Shown here: positions 44,319-56,132 of the stretch, piece by piece
Layout: each line of letters begins with the position of its first letter
How positions within the stretch are numbered: the first letter of the stretch is position 1
Assembly: GCA_033239125.1 (NCBI GenBank)
Contig: BSWB01000002.1
Location: forward strand, 54,161,001-54,225,000
Direction of reading: 5' to 3'
Length of the DNA stretch: 64,000 nt
From: Fagopyrum homotropicum
Taxonomy: Eukaryota; Streptophyta; Magnoliopsida; Caryophyllales; Polygonaceae
The notes under the pieces: generated by a model
Databases searched by the model: none
What the model was told of the DNA's origin: nothing
The model's input: only the letters and a program-made list of their open reading frames with translations
Made by a program: the position numbers and the translations under genes

Positions 44319-47300
44319 AAGACCGGATGTATAAAATAACTAGAACCCAAAAGGGGTCTAAGATTTTCAAAACGGATTTTTGTTTTTACACACGTGCATA
44401 GTCGGGTTGTTGGGTTAGTAGTACGTCGGACCACCATCGTTCTCCGTGGATCTCTGCAACTTGGAATGATAGGTGTTAGTATATAGAGTTATATCGATAT
44501 GTTTTAATGTATGATTATACATATGTATATGTGTGGCATGTTAGTATCCTAAAGGATATTTTAGATCCTTTAGTTGTGATATCATGAAGCGATTATCGCC
44601 TCATGATAAATCCGTAGTGGACTTGAGGAATTTTCAACACGAGACAATAGATTCATACCTAGGATTGAGTATTATACTCTGGTGGGCGTCCTGGCGACCC
44701 TATAAATCATCCGAAGAATGGGCGGGCAAAGAAGTAAAGATGTTGAGATAATTTTTCACCACAAGTACAACTCGATGAGAAAGTCATTCCTTAGTCAACT
44801 CAGATAGAAGTGATAGAAGTCCGTACAAGGAATTTAGCGGTATGAAGACGAGAGATGAAACTCCAGGATGCATGTAAGGACTGATAAGAAGCGTAGAGTG
44901 AAGAAGACAATATCGGAATACAAATCAAGCGGGGTAGAGTACAACCACACTTGGCGGGTAAAATAAGAGTGCAACCAAGGTGGACGACGTCATAGACAAA
45001 TATGGGCCTGAGAGTATAAAGAAGATATGGTGTTGACCCCGAGGTGAAGAATTAAAGGAGTACAAAGACAAACATTGACAAATGAGTTTAAAGATGTGAA
45101 ATAAATTTCATCATCATAGGGATGGTTTGACTTACTCAAAGATGCAAGAGTTTGCAAGAAATCATGACGTAAGTATCAAATACAGTAGAAGTCTGAAATT
45201 AAGACAACGGAATTCCATAAAGGTGGCATTATAACACAACACCAGACAAAGGGAAGAATGTGGGAAAGTGATTTTGGTGGCCTGGAGAGTCCACGATAAC
45301 TTCTCATTCACATAAAGACTTAAGTTACCAATATTAACGATCTTATCAAAGAACCGCAAACAGACGATGAACAAGTAAGAAGAATCGTGAAGACATGCTT
45401 ACAAGTTATTGGGGAAGACTGGATGAAACTCCTTGACGAAAGATAAATGCCATGACTGGACTCAGAGGAGTATAAGGATCTCATAAGAGAACAAGAGAAG
45501 TGCAGACTGTGGAAGGAGCTAAAGGGGTAAGAACCAAGTAGGACGGAGCACCATCATGATTGCGGAATAAAGGATGTTACAATCGAGACATATGCTCCAT
45601 AGACAATTATGGGCATGAGGGACCATGCTAGATAGAGTGTCAACCCGAATATGAGGATCTGAGGTGCACGGAATGAATATCTACAATTGAGTATAAAAGC
45701 GGAAGATAGACCTCGCAACTGTGGAGAAGTTTTGACCTCATCAAAGATATAAGAAATTGAAAGGAACCGCGACGCCAATATCAAAAGAGTAGAAGGCCGG
45801 TAATAAGGGCAACGGAGTTCAAGAGAGCAATATTATAAACAACGCTAATGAAGAAACAAGTGAGAATGATCTTGGTGAACTCGAGAATCCAAGGTAATCC
45901 CAATGATTACAGGGCCTACGTCATCAACACAGACGGTCCATGTAAAGGAGACTGCAAGTGAATGATAATTAAAGTCATCGGAATCACAAAGACGCTTACA
46001 ATCTATCATGGAGGACTTGGAACAACTATTGATGCCAAATGAAGGATACAATGAGACTCGAGAAAGAGAGTTAGCCCTAAGGAAACAAAAGCGTAAAAGA
46101 TAGAACGAACTAATGAAAGGTGAAAGGATTAACCAAGTAAGTGATGCTCACCAAGAATTTTATGCCAGTAGAGGTAGGAGAACAATAAGTCCGGAATACT
46201 GAGATAAGTCAACTATAGACTAACCGACGACAACTGAGGACGTGCAAGAGTTGTTTGTTATTGACGATATATGTATAGATAAGAAGAGATAATCGTGACT
46301 GTGGTTTTATGAAGTAACTTTACCGACGCCTTGGAGGATTTCCTCAAGTAGCCAACGTCGATCTTCTTGGATCAGATAGTTAGAGTAAGAGAGTGCAGAT
46401 CCATGTAAGAATAATTAAGAAGTAAACGGAAGAGGTTGTCTTCCAACTGTTATCTAATTTCCTTAATGAAAGTAAGGATTAAGGAAGATACTTCGTACTT
46501 CATCCGTATAGAATTACGGTGTAAGTGTGATAAAGAGTTTTGGGGTCAATCACTTTAGATTCATGGAAAATTTCTTTATGGTCAAAGGTTGACGACTAAA
46601 TTATTAGAGTAGTACAACGAGAGTATGGTGGGTCCTAACCCACCGAGCAGAAAACTCAATGGTACAAACAACTTGTCGAGTTGAAGTAATGTTAGTTGGG
46701 TTATACACCTCTGTCGCAACGGAGGTGAGATGGAGTGATGTTAAGTGAGGGGAAGTTGTTATATAGATCCTGTTACACCTCAATAAGATGATTACCGAGA
46801 AATATTTATATATAAGAGTTTAATGAGAAATGATAGTACTCTAATGAAAATTCAAGCTAGCCATGATAACCAAGACTATGTAGATGGAGTAGTAGTAGTG
46901 AGATTATGTACAAATGGGGTGCTAGAAGTCCATTCTCGACTGATGACATAAGATTGATGAAAATAATACGACCAATCAACATGGTACCGGTATATGTTTA
47001 ATAAAAGTTATACTCTTGGACCGATAATACTATGATGGATAAAGTGCAAACCAAGAGAATAGCATAACCATGAGGAGGAAAAGCATGTATCAAAAGGCGG
47101 GCCTTGCTAAATTAGATAAAGTGTTAAGATGAGGATGCCTTTATGGAATCTATACAAAAGTACAACCTAACTGAGATTCCAACCCGGAATGGGTAGTAAT
47201 GATCAATTGACATTTAGAGACCGATTCGGAGAAGAAAAATGTTATAAGATGAGTCACCTCATAGGAGAAGTTCACCAGACAATCATGAGAGACCATCATG

Positions 47301-48564
47301 AGGTTGATATTATTGTCTCGGTGTAGACTTATTACCGGACCTTGAGAATTCGGAGCTAAATAGAAAACTCCATGTCAAGATGGTAAATAAGTCATGGTAA
47401 TGACTTGTAGGTCAATATGATGTACTCCTAAGTGGGAGGTCAGAAGGACTGCAGAAGGATAATCACATTGAGTAGTCCTGACAAGTAGTAGGTAGAGATT
47501 GATGAGACTTATGTGAATTCCAAGAAATTCTAATACTATACGTTCCAATCCCTCCAATGAGGCGTAACCACTGAGTTATTCTACTGAGGACCTTACCGCT
47601 AAAAGAAAGGAATTTATGGGCGAGAGTTTGGTAAATCATCCGGACTCACGGAAGACGCCATTATGACTAATGGGTGAAAACAGATTGATTAGAGTACAAC
47701 AACGAAAGCGTGGTGGGCCCATAACCCACAGAATTAGAAACTCAATGCTCCACCAACTATGACCCCAAGTTAAGGAATTATAGATCGATATGAAAATCTC
47801 CGCATGGAGTGTGATTTTTGGGTTATAATAAGTTGAAAACTGAGCAGAAGTAAGTGAAGAATCAATTATGAAGGAATGATCCGATTGGGTTTTATTATAG
47901 TATCGGGACCGAGTAAGTTGTCCTGCCAAGAGCATTAGGCCCTTTATAAAGTGTTGGTGTTTGTCCAAGATTTTATTTTTTTTTCTACAAATCTGAGGGG
48001 CAGAATTTTTTTTTTTTTTTTTTGAGAGGTTAGAAGCAAGTGGGGTCAACAATAGGACTAAAGTTTTTAGAGTTATTCTCGGAAAATGATCAAAAGTATT
48101 TGAAAGTAAATCGAGAAATGTAACCTTGTGAGATCATAAAGAAGATTGGAAGATTATTTCTCGACTAGCACTTCAACCCATTGTTCACATGTAACGATTA
48201 AGGGAATACATACCGGATCCGGGATATGTCATCAGCTATGAGGAGCGGATAGTTCAGCCAATTCATACTTTGTAGAGTATCCAATAGCCGTCCTAAGAGC
48301 GCAATACTAGATGCATGCAGTCAAAGGAGATACCGAGTTCCTTGTGGAGTTAGCCGGTACTTCCGTACCGACGAGTTAGTGCTCGAATGTTGTTTAGTGT
48401 GACTTTTATAATTATAGATTAGATGGAGTGATTATGTTTTAATGTGTTGTCCATTTATGATGACTGAGTAGTTCTTGCATGTTAGGGAGTGGGAATGAAA
48501 ATTTAGTAGACACCTAGTTAAATACTTCTATTCATGGAAGTCTTTTGATTAGATGCCCTTATTC
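44319..48564 (+). pseudogene. Decayed internal region of chromovirus E
   Basis: About 4.2 kb with no long ORF. Parts align by eye to F (for example 45000-45380 with 60040-60380, and 46200-46260 with 60900-60980) and to A. Around 46200 a stretch may descend from the RT region but has no readable catalytic motif. Near 48200-48340 YIPDPGYV and SKEIPS recall the segment before the chromodomain. No intact domain is present. Given near-identical LTRs, I infer the copy was already defective when it moved and used proteins supplied in trans. Confidence 0.75.
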
Positions 48565-48602
48565 TAAGTTTCGGGACGAAACTTATTTTAAGGGGGTACT
48601 GA
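48565..48602 (+). other. GGA-loop hairpin and polypurine tract of E
   Basis: Stem TAAGTTTCG/CGAAACTTA with loop GGA (48565-48585), then TTTTAAGGGGGTACTGA up to the LTR start at 48603. Confidence 0.82.
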
Positions 48603-48744
48603 TGTAATATCCACATTTTTTAATCCCGTTTATTTCCAAATTTAACAAGATTCCGATCACTTAACATATTTTTTTTCATGGTATCTATCTAGTATCATGT
48701 ATCAACACAAATTTTATCATTTATTGAGTCTTTCACACACATAA

Positions 48745-48775
<31 letters not shown>

Positions 48776-51700
48776 TAAAGATCGCAAAACCCTAACTCCG
48801 CATGTACCGAGTAACGATTCCGTTGGATCAAGATAACTCACGTTTCAGCCCGTTCTCTATTTTGTATGAGAAGGCCCATTTAAGAGGCCCAATTGCCACA
48901 TGAGTTGTCCACCAAGGAAGCCGTTACAATTTGGAAATCCTAAACCCAATAAACACATTTAACATTAAACCTAATTATCCCTAACCTAATTAATTCTAAC
49001 CTAATACCTCTTCAACCTACCAGCCCACGTACACTCCTGGTATTCACACCCCAACAAGAACGCAGTACCCCACTCCTCCTTTCATTTCCGCTCAGCCGCC
49101 ACCATCCCTCCAGATCGATTCGTCACAACGCCTTCGGGAACCCTGGAGGAAACTCGAGAAGCTGTCTCTGCATCACACCGGAGGCGACCAACCACTCCAA
49201 CTCGCGTGGCGTCGGCAACCACTTCCGCCGTACCCCAGCCGTCTGCAACAAAACGGACACTCGGGCATCACCTTCAGAAGCAGTCGACTTCCTTAGCCAG
49301 CCCTCGACCGTCGATGTCGCCGTAGGAACTAGGTGAGTCGTCCTGCCGCCTCCTGCTTTTCCCTTCTTACTGTAAAGAGTAGTGCGGGTCTGATTTGTTT
49401 GTATCGTACAATACCGTAGACCACGAATCGCCGCCGCCCCGTCACGAGCCACGCCACCACTCCAGTCTTCCAGCCATCCCTCTCTCCTTGCCGAGGACAA
49501 TCATCGATCATTGGGATCGAATTGTACTGGATTGGTGAGTCCTCTTCACTTCTATCTCCATCTTCTGTCAAATCTCGTAACTGAGTATGCCCACACTCTT
49601 TCCTTGCTTCCCTCCATATATATATATATGTTCTAATAGTTGTCTCTGAACCATTGTTGAAACCCATATGCTACAGCTAAGAAGCTACTCAAGAATCTGT
49701 TGCATTTTCTCAGTTTTTTCGACTTTGTCGAGCCTCCAACTTCGGGTTCCGATTTAGGTATGAAATACTGATCCATTTTGGCTGAAATTTTTATATGTTA
49801 TAGATGAGATATTTTAGTAGAACGTATTAAAATTTGAGAGAAATCCAGTGAATGGTTTGGGAGTTATGATTTTTCAAAGATTGGGTCGTTAGCAGTTTTG
49901 TTTTCTGTTGTGCTGAAATATTCCAAGTGTTGGGAAAACTGCATGTTGGTACAGTTTTGTGATCCAGTTTTGGGTAAGTTAGACTCCTCCTTTGTGGCTG
50001 ATGTACGGATATGTTGTAGTCAGTAGTTCATAGTAGATCATACTAAAAGTTGGGAAGAATTGGAGTTACAGTTTGAGAGTTAGAGTGTCTCAAAGTTGAC
50101 TCCTCACACAGTTTTTATAACTGTGCTGAGTGTTGGGAAAAACAACATGTGATGCTGTTTTGAGAGATAGTTTTGAATAAGAGTTTGATCTCTGTTTGAC
50201 TTGAATTTTGGATAGGATATAGTTGGCATATTGTGGTGGAACATCTTAAAATTTGGGATGAATCCAGCAAGTGGTTTAGGAGTTATGAATTTTTCAAGTT
50301 GAGACCTTAAACAGTTTTCTGGATGTTGCTGAAATTGTTGAGTCTTGGAATTATCTAGGTTGTGCAGTCATGTTTGAGCTTAAGTTTGGATACCTTAGAA
50401 ACATAATCCACCGTTCAGTTTTTAATATGTTATAGAGTGTCATGCATAGTGTGGTGTATCGAAAGTTGGGGTTGATCCAACGGTTGGATTTAGATCTATG
50501 AAGGTTCAAAGTGGACTGGCTGAGCAGTTAAGAAATACTCAGTTTTGGCTAAGTCTGAATTTCTGGTTTAGGTCCAAAGTGGACTGGCTGATTATTATGT
50601 ATTTTTTTGGAAAATTCTGACTGCAATGGACAGAGTGCATAGCATAAAAGACTTAAAGATTTTTGTTAGACTTTTTATATTTTTATTCGGTTCTCATATC
50701 TTAAGCCAACGTCGGACCTTGACGACTTTTTATTAAAGTCAAGAATGTAGTTAACTCTTCTAAATCTTTAGCAAACTTTCCTTTGAGAGTTTGAGTGTGG
50801 TTTTGAGTTCCAAAGAATAGTTTGGAACTTTTTTATGGAATTTTATAAAGTTTCGGGACTAGGGGTAAAACAGTCAATTATCCGTATAAGGGTATTTTGG
50901 TAATTTATCTGATGATAGAGTTAAATATCTTTGAATTCAGAGACTTCTAATTAAGTGGGATACATTATTGATCCACTTGCCTTTTATAACAGGCGGTTGA
51001 GTTCCTGCGGTTACAGACCGAGTCGAGATAACGAGATTATGTTTGAATTCAGGTAAGTCCTTTGGGCTTACTTAGCTAACTTTCAGATATGAGTATGAAT
51101 AATGATAGTGGTGGATGAATGATGTGTTTATAGTTAGTAGTAATTATCTACCGACCTATACATTGGCCAATGAGTAACGGGCGGTGGCATTCTGCTCAAT
51201 TAGCCTGAGGGCGCTGGGGGTTTCTTTAGGGACTAGTCCACACTCGGTTTGTAGTGATGCTACCGGCGGAGGTAAGCTAGACCTACACCCAGTTGGATAA
51301 GGAACGGAGGCAAGAACTCTTAAGATTCTCGTGCCACAACTGTAAAATGGAATAAGGTGAATCACTTAACTACTAGATAATAACCGGTTTGTGTGTCAGC
51401 ATGATGATTGTTTATGTTACCTTGTTTGTGTTTGTGCTATCCTTATTCTGCTTATATTTGGATTGTTAGCTAACGGTTTATCCGTGTTGTAGATCTGTAG
51501 AGATACACAGTTGCAGAGAGATCCGGAACGGATGGTCAGCCGGGTCCACGTATTCATTAGACGGCGACGGGGGAGTCTTCCATACGACATGCATGTTATG
51601 TATTTATATATATGTTTGTAAGGCTGTCATATGTATACATTCATACCATCAAAATATTATGTTTTAAAATTGTTTTAAATACATTTGTGCCTTGTTGTAA

Positions 51701-51793
51701 GATCCAAGTAATGTTGTTGTTAAACCAAGGTCGGGACCCATTGTGAGGTCCTAACCAGTAGCTCCCCGAGTTCCAAGAACTTGGGGTGTTACA
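48603..51793 (+). repeat. 3' LTR of chromovirus E
   Basis: Same landmarks as the 5' LTR. Differences include an insertion near 50442-50455 and a replaced segment near 50570-50590 that repeats the nearby words GTCCAAAGTGGACTGGCTGA. Confidence 0.93.
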
Positions 51794-52817
51794 GTTTGAA
51801 GATTGGGCAGTTGTTTATGGCGGAAGTTACGCCTGTTGTCCTTATGTTAGATTAGAAGACGGATTGACATCCCGTTCTTCTTTCTTATCAAGGATTGTTA
51901 TTGGTTTGTGTTTGTTTCTGAATCCGATATACATTATTCCTTTTGTGTGTGGATTTGAGATTGATTTGAGTTTTATTGAAGGTTTTCGAATGTTTTCAGC
52001 TTTCATTCTTCTTAAACTTGATTTTGATATTATAAGGATAGTTATTGGCTAAAACCCTTTAGCAATTCTAAGGTGAAGGGTTGATAATTGTGGCTTAGAT
52101 GATGATAGATCGATCGTAAATTGATTGGACCCTGAGGGTTAGAGAGATTTTGCTGACGAACCAAAATCACGGTTTGTTCTTGAGATTCCACGGCCGTGGA
52201 ACTCAAGATCTGCCCGTTATTTATACCAGTTTGCGAACCTTGCTTTTGCTTCGATCCAAGGTTAAAGATTAGCTTTAATCTAGTCTAGGTTTGCCCTTTT
52301 CTAGGTAGTAGTGAAGCCTCAACAACCTCTACTTCGATTTCGAGTGTCACAACCTTAATCGGTTTAGTTAGTCTTGAATCCTTGGGTTACAAGTTTGGGA
52401 ATTTGAGATTAATTCTTGTCTTTAGATCCTTCTATACTGAAGCCTCAACAACCTTTATAGAGAGTATTTCTAGATAAGTCATATAAAGCCTTGGAACTTC
52501 ACCGTACATTGCTTTACCTTAGCATACCTTTGCAACTCTTAACTCTGTCCTTAGTTATTTAGTATATCTTGAATCGATTGCCACAATTAGATACGTGGAT
52601 CTTTAGGGTTGCTGTTTTCCCAATATATTTGCAAAGCTTTACCCTTTTACTTGCTTGATAACTTTACAATTGAATTTGTTCCCCCCAAATCCCTGTGTTC
52701 GATACTCTGGAATTCTTGCTTTACTACGCCGATCCGTACACTGCGGGTTCGCTTGCTTGATTCTAGTTTTATAAATTTAAAGATTATTTGCACGCACGCT
52801 AAGTGGCGAACAGAATA

Positions 52818-53261
52818 TGACGGGGATGCCTCATGACTTATGAGTTGATGTCATACTTAGTAGTGGTTGTTAGTTGCTATAATTGTTTCGTTAGAAAAAC
52901 TTTTTTGTTGACTTATTCATTTCAACAGTATGCTTCATAATTAATGAAGCATGTTCAGATTAGAAAATTGGTTTACAGTTTTGAATATGACAATATTTTT
53001 TTCAAAGATATGCATCAACAAGTTACAATAGTTTACACGAGGAAACTCACAACAAGTTACTACAAATTAAAAAATTGGTATACCTCATCAAGTTACACTC
53101 ACAACATCACCAACATATTTAGTTGTTAACATCATCAATAGCATATTAACATGCACTACAATCTCACCCTTTGTCTTCCTCTCATCAAATCACTCCAACT
53201 TAACCTGATTAACAATCAAGTCACATTCACATCCTTTGGATAAATAACTTGAACCAAAATA
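52818..53261. other. Central part of the hAT-like element
   Basis: AT-rich and non-coding, with a repeated CAACAAGTTAC word near 53017-53065. No transposase signature. It lies between the two GC-rich arms. Confidence 0.5.
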
Positions 53262-53558
53262 GATCTTTTCCCCAACAGACACTGAATCCAAATACGGGGA
53301 TGGGGAATTCCTTGATCGGGACGAATATCCAATGGGGAACGAAAATCTTGTGGGAAAAACCCATAAAATTTTAAAATGGAAAAAATTAAACGGGCACGGG
53401 GATTTTCCGAGGGGTACGAATATTTGCCGGGGACGGGGATGGAGACAATTTTCAATACCCGAATGGGGATGAGGATGGGGACGGGGGGCATTATACTAAA
53501 CGGGGATGAGGATAAATAGGTTAATCCCAGCCCCAAATCCTACCCATTGACACCCCTA

Positions 53559-54530
53559 TAACTACATGTTATTTAGTTAACGAATGTTGTTCTTGGCCCA
53601 TGCACAAAACTATGTAATAATATATGGTAAAAATCATTATAGTAATGATTGAGACAATACTATTATGTATGAAGACATGTTATTTAGTTAACAAATGTGG
53701 TTCTTGGCCCATATACACAATTATATTATGATATATGGTAAACCTTATTTTAGTTAAGATTGACACAATACTATTATGTATATAGACATGTAAGTTAGTT
53801 TACGAATGTGGTTGTTGGCTCATGTACACAACTATATAATAATCTATAGTAAAAATCATTTTAGTTAATATTGATAAAATACTAATATGTATAGATACAT
53901 GTTATTTAGTTAACGAATGTGGTTCTTGGCCGATGTAAACAACTATATTATAGTATATGATAAAAAATTGTTTTAGATAAGTTTGACACAATACATTCAT
54001 GTATACAAACATGTTATCTAGCTAACGAATGTGGTTCTTGACCCATGTACACAACTATATAATAATATATGGAAAAAATCATTTTAGTTAAGATGGAGAC
54101 AATACTATTATTTATACAAACATGTTATTTAGTTAACGAATGTGGTTGTTGGCTCATGTACACAACTATATTATAATATACGGTCAATATCATTTTAGTT
54201 AAGATTGATACTATTATGTATACTGAAATGTTATTTAGTTAACAAATGTTGTTCTTGACCCATGCACACAACTATATAATAATATATGGTAAAAAAACAT
54301 TTTAGTTAAGATTGACAGTATACTATTATGTATACAGACATGTTATTTAATTAACGATTGTGGTTCTTGGCCTAGGTAAACAACTAAATTATAATATATG
54401 GTAAGAAATCATTTTTGATAAGACCAACACAATAGTTATATGTATATAGACATGTTATTTAGCTATCGATGATGGTTCTTGGCCCATGTACACAAACATA
54501 TTACAATGCATGGTAAAAATACTTTACTTA
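53559..54530. repeat. Tandem repeat array, about nine 111-bp units
   Basis: CATGTTATTTAGTTAACGAA-type unit starts fall at 53565, 53676, 53787, 53898, 54010, 54121, about 54227, 54339 and 54451, a period of 111-112 bp with one shorter unit. Units share GGTTCTTGGCCCATGTACAC and ATCATTTTAGTTAAGAT. They are diverged from each other, so this is an old minisatellite. It ends just upstream of the peptide gene. Confidence 0.92.
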
Positions 54531-54580
54531 CCAAAAAAAGATTCCTTTGTGATGAAAACAATCCCTCCTCTTCACCTGTG

Positions 54581-54590
54581 TATATATATA
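54581..54590 (+). promoter_or_regulatory. TATA box of the peptide gene
   Basis: TATATATATA, 53-62 bp before the ATG at 54643. A start of transcription about 30 bp downstream would exclude the ATGs at 54595 and 54601. Confidence 0.55.
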
Positions 54591-54642
54591 GTTATTGTCT
54601 ATGATACATAAGAAACAAACCCATTGTCATTTGAAGAATAAA

Positions 54643-55027
54643 ATGACGTACACTAAAGTGATACTCATATTGCTATTTCACTTAGCTTTATTTTGTGTTA
54701 TCGAAGGAAGGCCAAATAATGCAAAAGAAATATACCCCCTTTCATTTTTATCTATACCAAACGGAAAAATTCTACACTCTGAGCCATCTGACAATGACAA
54801 CCGTGATCCACCAATACTATCAAATGATTTAGGTTTGATTGTATACCCCAAATTACCCAAGGGCCGAATTCCACCTTCTGGGCCAAGCAAGGGTACTTCA
54901 CCACCGGGACCATGATTCACCAACAGGACCTTCTGACCACGGCGACCATGAACCACCGAGCCAAATACCAAAGTTTTCTTACAAAAAACGAAGAATACTC
55001 AATGAAATTGTCTCCCGCATAACATGA
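54643..55027 (+). pseudogene. PIP/IDA-like secreted signalling peptide precursor, frameshifted
   Basis: Probable small host gene. The chosen ATG gives a signal peptide (MTYTKVILILLFHLALF, cleavage likely after CVIEG). A variable hydrophilic pro-region follows, then LPKGRIPPSGPSKG, which has the S-G-P-S core of PIP/PIPL peptides and the LPKG..IPPS arrangement of IDA-type peptides. The frame stops at 54913-54915 (after PPGP). Shifting frame near 54910 gives HDSPTGPSDHGDHEPP, a second GPS-xx-G-x-H-like motif, and a basic tail to TGA at 55027. Two motifs in one precursor occur in the PIP family. A one-base indel therefore probably inactivates it, unless it is an assembly error. It is the only non-transposon coding candidate in the window. 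Confidence 0.6.
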
Positions 55028-55895
55028 TATAAATTATGTGTTCGATTTATTAAATAAGATCTATATATGTGTGTTGTGGTCTTTTTGTTCCTGAAACTCT
55101 ATTTTTAATCGTTGACAATTTCATCGTTATGTGTTACTTTCCAAGCCCGTGATACTGAATCACGTAATAAAAAATCTTTCCGTCACTCTTACTGCTACTC
55201 TTATGAATTTTCAGCCTAAGTCGATCGGCCACTGTCCTAGTTGATTAACCTGTAAGTGTTTCTCTTCTTGATTTCTTTTGGTTTCTTTTTATTTATTTTT
55301 TTGTGTTAGGTGTTTGTGATCGAATCACTTGGGACAATCGATTGATTGATTGACCCTTCTTCTTTCAATATTTGTTCCTATTTCGTTAAATATTTCAGTT
55401 GTTTCATCAATAATCAATGAAATAAAAATATTGTCTTTCTTGAGTTCAATCCTAAACTTCTTGCAACAATCAGGTCTTGTAAGTATTTGCAAGATTTGAG
55501 ACACATGTTTTAGCTCTAATCATCCACTGGAAATGTATGTGGAATATTCACCGACAATACTTACAAATATAAGTTCCAACATTTTTCACAATATAGATAT
55601 TTTTTCAACAAAAGAGATATTGTCTGTCTATTAAATATTTTTAAACATGTAAACTAATTTTTCATCATAGAAATGTAACATTTTGACCATAAAAAATGAT
55701 TTTAACTACAACGATTAGTTTTAGAAATAAGAAAACAATTAAATCTTATAAAATGTATTCATATATGTACATATATAACCCAATGAAAACGTTTATATTT
55801 TTTTGCATATAATGTTCATAAGTGTTTATGCAAGCGAATGTATTATAGATAATTAACTAAACCTTGCTAAAAATAAATTAAGTAAAAAACAAATT
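55028..55895. other. AT-rich intergenic DNA
   Basis: Downstream of the peptide gene. I see possible polyadenylation context (ATTAAATAAG near 55048) but no ORF, repeat or RNA gene. Confidence 0.5.
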
Positions 55896-56132
55896 TGTAA
55901 CATGCCGTAAAATTGTCATCCCGCATCATTTGAATGGGGTTTTGTGATTGACTTATAAGGATGAGTTGCTACCCATGTCAACAAGAATTCTTCTTTTCCA
56001 GTGGTAGAGTGAGGACAGATAACTCTAGAGTTAAGCGTGTGCTCGTGCGGGAGCAATTTCAGGATGGGTGACCTCCTGGGAAGTTTTCTGCGCGAGCATG
56101 GTTGCCATGGGGATAGCGTCCCTAAGACCCCG
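55896..56132 (+). mobile_element. Cassandra-type TRIM LTR with 5S rRNA domain, cut by F
   Basis: Starts TGTAACATGCCG and carries a 5S rRNA-like segment (about 56021-56095). Cassandra elements are small non-autonomous LTR retrotransposons whose LTRs contain such a domain. The copy stops where element F begins; its remainder would lie beyond F, outside the window. Confidence 0.8.
56021..56095 (+). ncRNA. 5S rRNA-like domain of the Cassandra LTR
   Basis: AGTTAAGCGTG (56029-56039) matches the 5S box A region and GGATGGGTGAC (56062-56072) matches box C; CTCCTGGGAAGT follows. These are internal RNA polymerase III promoter elements. The first third of 5S is missing or unrecognisable, so it is not a ribosomal gene. 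Confidence 0.82.

Larger units (their letters stand above)
41075..51793 (+). mobile_element. Chromovirus E, complete, youngest-looking copy
   Basis: 10719 bp with 5-bp duplications GTTTG (41070-41074 and 51794-51798). LTRs are 41075-44267 and 48603-51793 (3193 and 3191 bp) and look about 97 percent identical where I compared them by hand (first ~240 bp, about six substitutions and one microsatellite unit). The primer site is 44271-44282 and the polypurine tract 48585-48602. The 4.3-kb internal region is nonetheless non-coding. Confidence 0.95.
40417..52812 (+). repeat. Athila-type solo LTR in the hAT-like element, split by chromovirus E
   Basis: Starts TGTTAGCATG, ends TGGCGAACA, flanked by GAATA (40412-40416 and 52813-52817). 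Net length is about 1.67 kb (40417-41074 plus 51799-52812). CCACGGCCGTGG palindromes occur at 40868-40879 and 52188-52199. It is the same subfamily as the minus-strand solo LTR at 32683-34218. The ORF starting at 51786 is a chance reading across the E boundary. Confidence 0.92.
40179..53558. mobile_element. Non-autonomous hAT-like foldback transposon, split by nested elements
   Basis: Terminal repeats TAGGGGTGTAAATGGG (40179 onward) and CCCATTGACACCCCTA (ending 53558). Imperfect 8-bp duplications TACATACA (40171-40178) and TAACTACA (53559-53566) fall at the same register of the 111-bp repeat. Long GC-rich subterminal arms (40179-40410; reverse at 53270-53558) are made of GGGGATGGGGACGGGG-type runs. 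Net length is about 1.0 kb with no transposase. Terminal sequence and 8-bp duplication point to the hAT superfamily. Confidence 0.72.

Noticed and set aside
51786..52052. 88-codon ORF with hydrophobic segments
   Set aside because: It starts in the last bases of the E LTR and runs into an Athila LTR; chance opening.
52700..52760. GTTCGA-like box resembling a tRNA B box, also near 13200 and 32770
   Set aside because: It is a conserved block of the Athila LTR end; no tRNA cloverleaf or A box around it.
53559..54530. CRISPR-like array
   Set aside because: 111-bp diverged units in direct tandem without unique spacers, in plant DNA.
56021..56095. Genuine 5S rRNA gene
   Set aside because: Only the central and 3'-side elements are present and it sits within an LTR-like frame, so a Cassandra domain fits better.
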